64,000 bases of DNA, taken from NCBI RefSeq assembly GCF_040412425.1, contig NC_089763.1:53274587-53338586 (forward strand), given 5' to 3'. Within the stretch, counting starts at the first letter, position 1; each line of letters starts with the position of its first letter. This DNA is from Macrobrachium rosenbergii. Its lineage: Eukaryota; Arthropoda; Malacostraca; Decapoda; Palaemonidae. Made by a program: the position numbers and the translations under genes. Below the pieces are notes generated by a model that was not told where the DNA came from, did not search any database, and saw only the letters and a program-made list of their open reading frames with translations. Below are positions 46,180 through 54,195 of this stretch, piece by piece.

Positions 46180-46400
46180 CATTGGGCACTCGGCTCCCAC
46201 TGGGCGCTTGGCTCCCACTGGGCTTGGACACTGGGAGCTCGGATACTGGGCACTTGGACACTGGGTGTATGCTTGGACATTAGGTGCTTGGACACTGGGC
46301 ACTCATACACTAGGCACTTTGACACTGGGCGCTCGGACACTGGGCGCTTGGACACTGGGCGCACCGAAACTGGGGGTTTGGACTCTGTGTTCGGAAACTG
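46180..46400. repeat. Minisatellite, 15-20-bp unit
   Basis: Repeats of gacactgggcgcttg-like units, about a dozen copies. Units of 15 bp keep the minus-strand frame and encode a pentapeptide repeat (P-V-S-K/E-R/C). Confidence 0.9.
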
Positions 46401-46631
46401 GACACTGAAACTAAGTGCTCAGACGGCTTCTACGAAGAGGAAGACTGCTTCGGTGCCAAATACTGGCGCTCCACCACTAGACAGCTTACGGGGAAGCAGA
46501 GAGGCTAGTTCAGTAGAAGGAACATGCCTTTTCAGCAGCCTGGAAACACTCAAAAAGCACTTACTATGCCCTCTGTTCGCACTGGAGTCCGAGTCACTGT
46601 ACAAAAATGCCTGCACATCTGTATGGACACC

Positions 46632-47030
46632 TTTCCAGTGGCTGTCCACCGAGTCCTGGGATTTTCAAACAACAGGCTCGGTTGAGGGGACAACTACCCA
46701 TAGGCAAACCCCACCGACCTGCCTTGGACCTCCAGTTTGCCTCCTCCCAGGTTTAGGGGAGTCTGACAGGGACCTTCGTCTAGGAGAGTCGGCGGGACCA
46801 GCAACCACCTCCACTACACGTCCATCAAGACACCTTACCAGTGGCTGTCTGTCGATACCTGGGACTGGACAACAGGCTCGACTGAGGGGGGCAACTACCC
46901 TTGAGCAATCCCCCAACCTCCCTTGAACTTCCAGTACGCCTCCTCCCTGGTGCTGAGGAGTCTGACAGGGACCTTCGTCTAGGAGGATCAGGGGACAAGT
47001 AGCCACCTCTTCCACTGCATAACACTTCAC
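46632..47030. repeat. Tandem duplication with 203-bp period
   Basis: The words ccagtggctgtc, acaacaggctcg, caactaccc, cctcct-c-aggt and gagtctgacagggaccttcg then tctaggag occur in the same order starting at 46636 and again at 46839. Confidence 0.85.
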
Positions 47031-47309
47031 TATTATAAGTTTAACTTCTGTTAACCCAGACACAAGACTGGCAATGGCACAGAAAGGAAGCAAGGGAGCA
47101 AGTGGATAAAAAAGGCAGGAAGACCAGCAGTATGAGAGAGTTGGCGCCAGGATCTCAGTAACTGGCGCTGAGCACCCAAGAGTGGGTGCCGAGCACTCTT
47201 TAGTTGGCGCCAGGCAAGCTAGTAGCTCGGGAGTTAGTAGCTCGAGTACTACTGGACGCTCGTGGTATGAGCTGGAAGCCAGGTGGAATTCTTCACAATT
47301 TTGCGTCAT

Positions 47310-47870
47310 CCTTGTTTTAGTACACGCACTACCAAAGGAAGTACCAAAGCACGGTTCTCAGCTGTCAAGTATGTCTTCTGTTGCTAGAGCCCATCGTAAC
47401 CAAAACAAGCACAATTCTCTCCTACTGCATTCCAGTCCTTGCACTTTTCAGTTCTCTGCAAAGGAAAGAGTAATAATAAGATGTTCAATTGCTTCTTTAC
47501 CGACAAATGTTATGAAGTACACAGAGTACCATCATACAAACATATCTCAACTCTTAGCAAACATAATTTGAGATTGCAGATATGTATTCATTACCGAAAA
47601 TATCGGTTCGGTAGCAAATGCAACGTTACATTTTATACACTACTCAGTAAAGGAAAATTAACCAATTGATTGCAAATTTGCTACTGTAGCAAAATTTATG
47701 ATAAACTTGAATCAGATCTTAATAACAAAACAATAAAATACTGATCCTGACAGCTGTAAGTTTAAAGGCTACACAAAATCAGCAATAATACTTCACCGAT
47801 ATCCAGTTAGATAACCGGCAAGTAATGAAAAAAGCTGCTGCAAGTATAGTACTTGATGTTTACTCCAAGC
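47310..47870. other. Non-coding part of D1 before its right ITR
   Basis: AT-rich, with no recognised domain or repeat. Confidence 0.35.
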
Positions 47871-47871
47871 A

Positions 47872-48034
47872 CAGCAGAAACAGACTGAGATTGTCTGCTA
47901 AGTCGTTCCTGGTGTTCCCGTTAGTGGGTGGGATTAGTCACCTACACAAAACAACTGAAGCGCTAGCACGAATTTTGAATTTAGGCTGCCGCAATAGTTT
48001 GAAATTATAGCTATGTAGTTACTTATTTAAAATT
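47872..48034. repeat. Right ITR of D1
   Basis: Inverted relative to about 28640-28800: gcgctagcacgaattttgaatttaggctgcc and gtctgctaagtcgttcctgg correspond to complements in the left ITR. The outermost bases are eroded. It ends about 110 bp from the BTB exon. Confidence 0.7.
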
Positions 48035-48145
48035 AGCTTCTTTTAGCACATTATGTAACTTTTAAGAAGTCCACATGAACTACATTAAAACTAATGGTTA
48101 TTCACATTTTCATGGATGAAACTACTCTGACAACATGAAGCTTAC

Positions 48146-48379
48146 TTGAGAGCAAAGGGTAACCAAGGCATCCATTTGATACTTTTTTGCTAGATGGTAG
48201 ACTTTCACAGCAAGCCTTACAGAGTTCAGATTAGTGTGACCAAAATATATATAATGCAGTAGCCACTTGAAAGCCTCTGGTGGATCTTCAGGAAGTTTCA
48301 ATTCTTCACCTTCTGCCAAGGGACCATAAAACATCCTTTCAAAGACTGGAGAACTGATGGCCAGAACAAACCGGTGTGC
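48146..48379 (-). CDS. BTB-BACK host gene, exon encoding BTB/POZ domain core
   Basis: The 234-nt exon is open in phase 0 (78 codons). It is bounded by an acceptor (ttgtcaacag, read on the minus strand) and a donor (CAA|GTAAGC). It encodes AHRFVLAISSPVFERMFYGP, then an LPEDPPEAFKWLLHYIYFG segment, then VYHLAKKYQMDALVTLC. These are the hallmark blocks of a BTB/POZ domain: the H-x-x-x-L-x-x-S-x-x-F helix, the D/E-x-x-x-AF-x-x-LL-x-Y-x-Y strand-helix, and the LL-x-A-x-x-Y final helix. The N-terminal strand of the fold must lie in an upstream exon at higher coordinates, which I did not find. Reading continues past the donor to a stop about 20 nt on, so splicing is needed. No transposon similarity is seen; this is the clearest host coding sequence in the window. 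Confidence 0.88.
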
Positions 48380-48673
48380 CTGTTGACAATCTTAGCAATT
48401 AAACACATTATTTAGTGCGCACTACAATAAAATGCAAATGCAATGGTCTCTTAAACACAAATGATAATGGCAGAGATCTCTGGATATAAAACTGTAACAT
48501 GTGTTCAAAAGCTAACTCTAAAACAATCATATATCACCATTAACAAACCTTTCATTTATATACAGTAAAACCATAATTGACAAACCTTTCAATTGTATAA
48601 AACATAACTAACCAGATATATTAGTGAATGACCTATCTAATTTCAAGTATATGCTCACTATTAGTAAAACAGT

Positions 48674-48887
48674 AGGCAGTCTCTGGTTTACAACAGGGGT
48701 TCCATTCTGACGCCATGTCGTATGCCGAAAATCATCGAAAACCGAAATAATCTTCGAAAATCGTACGAAAACCTTACTTTTCACCCTTTGAGTATCCTTT
48801 CGGTATCTTGAAAATGATGTAACCTGCATTTTTATTGAGTCTTTCATAAAAAACCCTCCAAAATTTTACTATTCTGCCATTTTGGAG

Positions 48888-48890
<3 letters not shown>
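48674..48890. mobile_element. Pogo-type MITE, family H copy 1, truncated at a GA array
   Basis: It begins aggcagtctctggtttacaac and carries the family words cgaaaaccttacttttmaycctttg, tgcatttttattgagt and aaaaccctccaaa found in copies at 58240-58951 and 62874-63230. The far end is replaced by a long (GA)n run. Confidence 0.6.

Positions 48891-48964
<74 letters not shown>
48891..48964. repeat. (GA)n microsatellite
   Basis: Perfect 74-bp dinucleotide run at the end of the truncated MITE. Confidence 0.98.
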
Positions 48965-48967
<3 letters not shown>

Positions 48968-49029
48968 CTTCACCACTTATCTCCAGGAAAAGACTTGGAA
49001 TTTCACAGAACTACAGTGCTCCCCCATTT

Positions 49030-49155
49030 TTACTTTAAGTATCATCCTACATCAAATATAGCTTAAATTATTATCCTATTACTACTGTATTAATCTTTGA
49101 AATTATATTATTAATATCTTTCAAAGACATCTTAAACATTAGTACCCTTTTCCAG
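49030..49155. mobile_element. Pogo-type MITE, family G fragment
   Basis: Words atcatcctacatcaaatawagctt, ttatccta and tttcaaagacatctta are shared with 61630-61720 in the same order. It ends in a (GA)n run. Confidence 0.5.

Positions 49156-49158
<3 letters not shown>

Positions 49159-49249
<91 letters not shown>
49159..49249. repeat. (GA)n microsatellite
   Basis: 91-bp dinucleotide run directly after a MITE fragment ending ttttccagcca. Confidence 0.98.
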
Positions 49250-49252
<3 letters not shown>

Positions 49253-49314
49253 ACCTTAGTTTTACCAGACCACTGAGCTGATTAACAGCTCTCCTAGGGC
49301 TGGCCCGAAGGATT

Positions 49315-49341
49315 AGAGAGAGAGAGAGAGAGAGAGAGAGA
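49315..49341. repeat. (GA)n microsatellite
   Basis: 27-bp run. Confidence 0.97.
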
Positions 49342-49465
49342 ATTATTATTTAATCTTATTAACATTTGAAAATTAGCACTTATTATTAGGCAAGTAATTT
49401 ATTTATTATACAAACTTGACTAGTCCTTACCATCTCCACAAATTTGTTGAAAGATTCTTGTGCCA

Positions 49466-49469
<4 letters not shown>

Positions 49470-49526
<57 letters not shown>
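49470..49526. repeat. (CT)n microsatellite
   Basis: 57-bp run, opposite strand orientation to the neighbouring GA arrays. Confidence 0.98.
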
Positions 49527-49529
<3 letters not shown>

Positions 49530-49897
49530 CTCAAAGAGAGACAGAGAGAGAAAATACTACCCACTAAAGCTTGAGGTACAAGCTTCAGTGTTGGTTAAAA
49601 TCCCACTCTTCCTGCCAATAGCATGTCATCAAGGAGGGCGAGAGGGGGAGGGAGGCGGGGTTGTTACAAGTTGTTATTGGCTACTGTCAGTCCTTCCAGC
49701 CAATATCATATTGTCATGGAGAGAGGGGGGTTCCTACGAGCTATGTTACTGGCTCCTTCTAATCCCTCGAGCTGATATCGTCTTATCGTGAAGCCTACAT
49801 CAAAGCAATAAAAAAACTGTCACACAACCGATGATGGGATTCTAGTATATTTTTATGTTCATATACAGTAATCCATATTTCTTTGAAGGATATATAC

Positions 49898-49899
<2 letters not shown>

Positions 49900-49983
<84 letters not shown>

Positions 49984-50151
49984 AGAGAGAGAGATATGGG
50001 CAGTTGGCCTTACTTTAAATCTCAATAGTGAAATTATTCTTGTATTACTCGGGGAGAGAGAGAGAGTGGGGGAGAGAGAGAGAGAGAGAGAGAGAGATAT
50101 GGGCAGTTGGCCTTACTTAAATCTCATGAGTGAAATTATTTGTGAATTATT

Positions 50152-50185
<34 letters not shown>
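49900..50185. repeat. Composite GA array with two copies of a spacer unit
   Basis: GA runs at 49900-49995, 50052-50098 and 50154-50185 are separated by two copies of a spacer starting gatatgggcagttggcctta and including aaatctca-agtgaaattatt (49993-50050 and 50096-50153). GA run plus spacer form a repeated unit of about 103 bp. Confidence 0.9.
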
Positions 50186-50186
<1 letters not shown>

Positions 50187-50339
50187 CTGAATGAAGTGAT
50201 TACATCGGTAAGCAGTTTTATGATTTCACAGGATTTTAATTTAACTTTTATCGATACTTTGCTGTGGTTACCTTAGTAATATTTTAAAATTAGTAAATCA
50301 TTTTTTTATAAAAATGTATTTAGTCACGAAAATAAAACA

Positions 50340-50661
50340 AAAAGGGATTTTGACAAAGGAAAAATCTATTTCTGGGTGAGGGCCTGTGTCGCTCAGTGAA
50401 ATGTCCCTATACAGCACACATTTCTAGGTATAAGTATTGCTAGATATACCAGAGAAAAAAGCCAATAGGATGCCAGAGTTACTACCTCTGGATCGATACA
50501 TCCTAATAGGATGTCGGTATGTCATCTAGGAGCGAGTGGAAGCCACTACCACAGACACTTAACCCAATAGACTCCTCCTCACCAAAACCCCTCTGTCTAA
50601 GAGGTGCCGATACAATGGTCCCACCACCGCTACTACTAATTCTACCCACAATGCACCATCC
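50340..50661. repeat. Left ITR of A1
   Basis: Pairs with 57946-58238 almost without mismatch. The outer about 30 nt (aaaagggattttgacaaagg onward) are a unilateral extension absent from the right ITR. In element orientation this is the 3' terminus. Confidence 0.93.
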
Positions 50662-50719
50662 CGAAATAGCACCAAGCTTTTTTGGCTAGATCAGGGTGGG
50701 AAATAAAGAGAGGGATGGG

Positions 50720-50810
50720 TTCACTGAGCGACACAGGCCCTCACCCAGAAATAGATTTTTCCTTTGTCAAAATCCCTTTTCTGGGCTTGTCCTGTGTCGC
50801 TGAGTGAAAT
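50720..50810. repeat. ICR of A1
   Basis: 50720-50780 is an exact reverse complement of 50340-50400. 50778-50810 is an exact reverse complement of 58206-58238. The two halves overlap by the TTT shared with both ends. Confidence 0.95.
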
Positions 50811-51228
50811 AGTAGCAGAGAATTGACCAAAGAAGCTTGTAAATACAAAAAGGATTAATGTATTAAGGATAAAATAAAATTTTTATTTTGAATATGCTTT
50901 TACTAATCCAGAAAAGCAAATATAAAAATAAATTAGTACAAAATGACAAAACTAACTTAATTAATGCAAAATGATGTGGTTACAAACTTAAGATTAATAA
51001 ACAAACTAGTAACCATCACCTATAAAACAATGTTTAGTGAAAACTTAACAACTAAGGTGATAAGGCAAAGCCAGGAATGGATTGAGAAGCAACCCAAACC
51101 CAGACAACAAACTAGGAAGGACGGGAGTACAAGCGAGGCAGGTAGGTGAGAAGTACCAACTGGTAGGGCAAGCAAAATACAACAATTACAAATACAAATT
51201 ACCAACAATAAAATATTATAAAACAATA

Positions 51229-52139
51229 TTAGGCTGACTCTGGGGAAACAATGTTCCCTGCAGCGACAGCAGAAAACTTCAAAGCCTCCAAGGATTTGAG
51301 ATAATGACGTTTAAAAACTCTAGGGGATTTCCAGCCCGTATATTTTTTAATTTCCTCAAAATTCATGTGTTGGAAATAATTAACTGAGGTGGCTACAGCC
51401 CGGATATCATGGACCTGGGGGATTGAATCCGGATTAGCTTGTTTAATAAAATAAAGTATTTGTTGCCTAATGCCATTCAAGGAAATGGTTCCACCATTTT
51501 CTCTAACAAAAAGTGGACCTGAAGACCTCTGAGAGGTTCTCTCTAGGTAGGCTTTTAATGTGACCACCGGACATAAGGAGGGATCTTCTAAAAGGGGTAT
51601 TATCTTCCAGGGAGACCACCTAATTAGAGGATCTTCATTTTTAGCTAGAAACATTTGATCTGGGGAGAGTAGAACCTCTCCTGATGGAAGGAAATCCACA
51701 TGATTCGGCTCTCTAGAAAGGGCTGACAGTTCAGAGATTCTAGCTCCTGAAGCCAGGCTAATTAAAAACAGAGTTTTTCTAAGAAGAGTCGAATAAGGGC
51801 AAGACTCATTATTTGTGTCTGAGGCTAACTTTAATACATCGTTTAGAAACCAAGAAACCGTTTTAGGACGGGTTGTTGGTCTAAGACGGGCACAAGCTTT
51901 AGGAATAGATGAAAAGTATGAGTCTGTCAGATCAATGTTAAATCCCCAAAGGAATACTTTCTTTAAGGCAGACTTAGTTGTAGAAATTGTACTAGCTGCC
52001 AGACCTTTGTCAAAAAGGGTCTTAAAAAATGAGATCGTAAGGTTAGTAGTCATAGTATGAACGTCTGAATCCTTCAGAAAAATAGCAAGTTTTTTAACTG
52101 CTGAATCATACTGGCGAAGAGTAGATTCTCTTTATCCGA
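51229..52139 (-). pseudogene. Tyrosine recombinase (YR) of A1, catalytic domain intact
   Basis: The frame open from an ATG at 52053 gives 274 residues. Catalytic residues are all visible: Arg105 in SLASGARISELS, His215-x-x-Arg218 in QVHDIRAVATS, Trp241 in YTGWKSP and Tyr251 in FKRHYLKSL. The core-binding part (TISFFKTLFDKGLAASTIST) is near the N-terminus. Homologous sequence continues upstream to about 52139, in the frame of the RNase H region, where a single-base deletion near 52130 breaks continuity. In DIRS elements this enzyme integrates a circular DNA intermediate without target duplication. The catalytic part could be functional if translated from the internal ATG; I class the whole element as disrupted. 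Confidence 0.88.
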
Positions 52140-52975
52140 TTCCAAAAATAATGTGTTCTGAGGATCAATATTAGCATTTTTCTGGGCCGAAAACTTCATG
52201 AAATCCATAAAGTTAGGGCATTCAGCATTCTTGAGGAAGCTGACACAATCTGAGTTTGCACTACTTAGGGTTAATATTGGATGAGGAATTTGTAAGGCCT
52301 TGAGTTTCAGCTCTAACAGAAGCGGAAACCAATTGCTCTTCGGCCAGTTGGGAGCAACTAAGGCTATCTGACCTTTGAATGACCTGAGTTTGTGTAAAAC
52401 TTTCCACAGAAGATTTACTGGAGGAAAGAGATAGATCTTTTCCCATTTGTTCCAAATTATTGACATTGCGTCTGTAGCATAAGCCCGAGGGTCCAGGTTG
52501 GAGCTATGTAACATGTGAGTTTGTGATTTGATTCCGTGGCAAAAAGATCCACCTGAAGCCCGGGAATCTGTTGGAGAATCCAATTGAAGGATTTCTTGTC
52601 CAAGGACCATTCCGATTCTAGAGGAGACGTCCTTGACAGAGAATCTGCAATCACGTTCCTTACTCCTGACAGATGTGTTGCTGACAGGTGCCAATGATTT
52701 TTCATTGCTAATGAAAAGATCGCTATCATAACATGATTTATGTGACTTGTCTTGGAACCTCCCCTGTTCAAACAATGAACTATCACTGCACTGTCCAGAA
52801 CTAGCCTGATATGTATGTTCTTGGCCAGACGTAAACGTTTCAGAGTCAAGAAAACTGCCATCGCTTCCAGAATGTTTATGTGGAAGAGGCGAAAGTGGCT
52901 TGACCAGATTCCTTGAACCTTCTTGTACTGTGAATAGCCCCCCCAACCAGTCAGAGATGCGTCCGTGTGGATGAT
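52140..52975 (-). pseudogene. RNase H and post-RNase H region of A1
   Basis: RNase H motifs are IIHTDASLTGWGG (52941-52973), NILEAMAVFLTLKR, LVLDSAVIVHCLNRG and RNVIADSLSRTSPLE (about 52620-52660). Then come LQVDLFATESNHKLTCYIAP and, after a one-base frameshift near 52505, NLDPRAYATDAMSIIWNKWE, KIYLFPPVNLL and IALVAPNWPKSNWFPLLLEL. Frame also changes at the RT boundary near 52988, where a C run is one base shorter than in A2. Catalytic acidic residues are present. Confidence 0.85.
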
Positions 52976-54195
52976 CAGGGCTGGAGGGGATATTGTAATG
53001 GAATCGATTTGGAAAGACTTTTGGCCGTTGTCCAGGGACGAAGTCTTTTCTTTAAGATTGAGGTATGAGGGAGACTTTGTCTCTGAATTTGCGATTGGCT
53101 CGACCGCCACACTCGATTTATGTCCTTCAGTTTTGCTTTGAGGAGAAGGTCTGTTACTGACGCAAACTGGAGGGAACCCAGGATTCTTTCTTGAGTGCGA
53201 CGAGAGGCTCGTTTGCACTTGAGAAACTGCCTTGTTGCTTTGGCAATCTCCTTGCATTTTGCTGGGGGAACTGAAAGTTTGTGGGTGCTTAAGTCCCACT
53301 GAATGCCCAGCCACTGAAATTTGGTTGCCGGGGTTAAACGAGATTTCTTTATGTTTATGTGAAAGCCCAGATACTCTAGGAACTGAATTACTAACTTTGT
53401 CGACTTCTGACATTCGGAGACGCTGGAGGCCCAAATTAGCCAATCGTCCAGATAAGCCACCACCTTGATACCTTGAGATCTCAGTTCCTGTACCACAACT
53501 TCCCCCAGTTTGGTGAAGATCCTGGGCGCTATGTTCAGTCCGAAAGGCATTACCCTGAACAAGTAAGCCTGTCTTCCCAGTCTGAACCCCAGATAAGGGG
53601 AGAAGTTTCTTGCTATTGGAACATGATAATAAGCGTCTGTAAGATCTATAGAGGTGGTGACGGCTCCACGGGGAAGTAAGGTCCGTACCTGAGAGACGGT
53701 CAACATACGGAACCTGTCGCATTGAATGTAAGAATTTAAAATTGACAGATCTAAAATCACTCTTCTCTTGTCTGAGTCTTTCTTTGGCACGCTGAATAAG
53801 CGTCCTTGAAATTTTAAATGTCTGACTTTCTTTATCGCCTTCTTTAAAAGAAGGTCTTCTGTATAGTCTAACAGATCTGATGTTGGAGTCTGAAAGAACC
53901 TGACAAGTGGAGGGGGTCCCCTTACCCAGCTCCACCCTAGGCCTTTTGAAATGATACTGTGGGCCCATGGACTGAATGTCCAATTGTCCCTGAAGAGGCA
54001 TAACCTCCCACCTACCTGGGGATGTTCATTTATTGTAAGACTTGTTGTCTCTAGTTCCTCTTGAGCCTCTACCTCGAGATTGGAGTCTGGGGCCGGATCT
54101 AGACCTGAAGCTCCCCCTACCTCTATTTCCTTTGGACTGACGGTAGCCCTGAAAGGTCTGGGACTCGTAAGTAGGGTTGAAAGCAGGAGAAACAT
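52976..54195 (-). pseudogene. Reverse transcriptase of A1
   Basis: A 406-residue open frame. RT blocks by residue are: KKVRHLKFQGRLFSVPKKDS (122-141), RRVILDLSILNSYI (144-157), TTSIDLTDAYYHVP with motif A Asp (180-193), FRVMPFGLNIAPRIF (213-227), VAYLDDWLIWA with the YLDD catalytic pair (246-256) and RLTPATKFQWLGIQWDLS farther on. YLDDW rather than YMDD is usual for DIRS elements. The first about 90 residues overlap the end of the gag frame. It copies the element RNA into the circular intermediate with the RNase H domain, from which it is separated by one frameshift. Confidence 0.88.

Larger units (their letters stand above)
45928..47310 (-). pseudogene. Repetitive gag-like remnant of D1
   Basis: The minus-strand frame 46665-47309 has CSAPTLGCSAPVTEILAPT, DSPRRRSLSDSPKPGRRQTG and similar low-complexity Pro/Ser/Arg blocks, as in the variable part of DIRS gag proteins. 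The adjacent 46161-46364 frame consists of RPVSK/E-type pentapeptide repeats. No Cys module or RT is attached. Assignment to gag is inferred from composition and from position between the B2 insertion and the D1 right ITR. Confidence 0.45.
28625..48034 (-). mobile_element. DIRS-like element D1, deleted internally and split by nested A2 and B2
   Basis: The left ITR (about 28625-28800) and right ITR (about 47872-48034) are inverted copies sharing gctagcrcttcagt, ttttgtgtaggtgacta, ccaggtatgacttagcagac and tagctatag..agttactt. An ICR follows the left ITR at 28836-28935. D1's own DNA is about 28625-29295, 38180-38561 and 45928-48034, about 3.2 kb. It contains gag-like sequence but no RT, RNase H or recombinase. 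It is therefore a deletion derivative into which A2 and B2 inserted. Confidence 0.6.
14436..48145 (-). other. Giant intron of the BTB-BACK gene, 33,710 nt, filled with nested DIRS elements
   Basis: This is the interval between the donor after the BTB exon and the acceptor before the BACK exon. It contains DIRS elements C, B0/B1, D1, A2 and B2 plus one pogo-type MITE. All recognisable retrotransposon coding sequence in it runs in the same sense as the host gene. That the two exons are adjacent in the transcript is inferred from matching phase and from continuity of the BTB-BACK fold; a small exon hidden between them cannot be ruled out. Confidence 0.65.

Noticed and set aside
46108..46926. 272-codon plus-strand ORF
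   Set aside because: Generated by the GC-rich minisatellite and duplicated gag DNA read antisense; residues are repeats of a short unit with no domain.
49444..50194. ORFs rich in Ser-Leu or Arg-Glu dipeptides
   Set aside because: Direct translations of (CT)n and (GA)n microsatellites.
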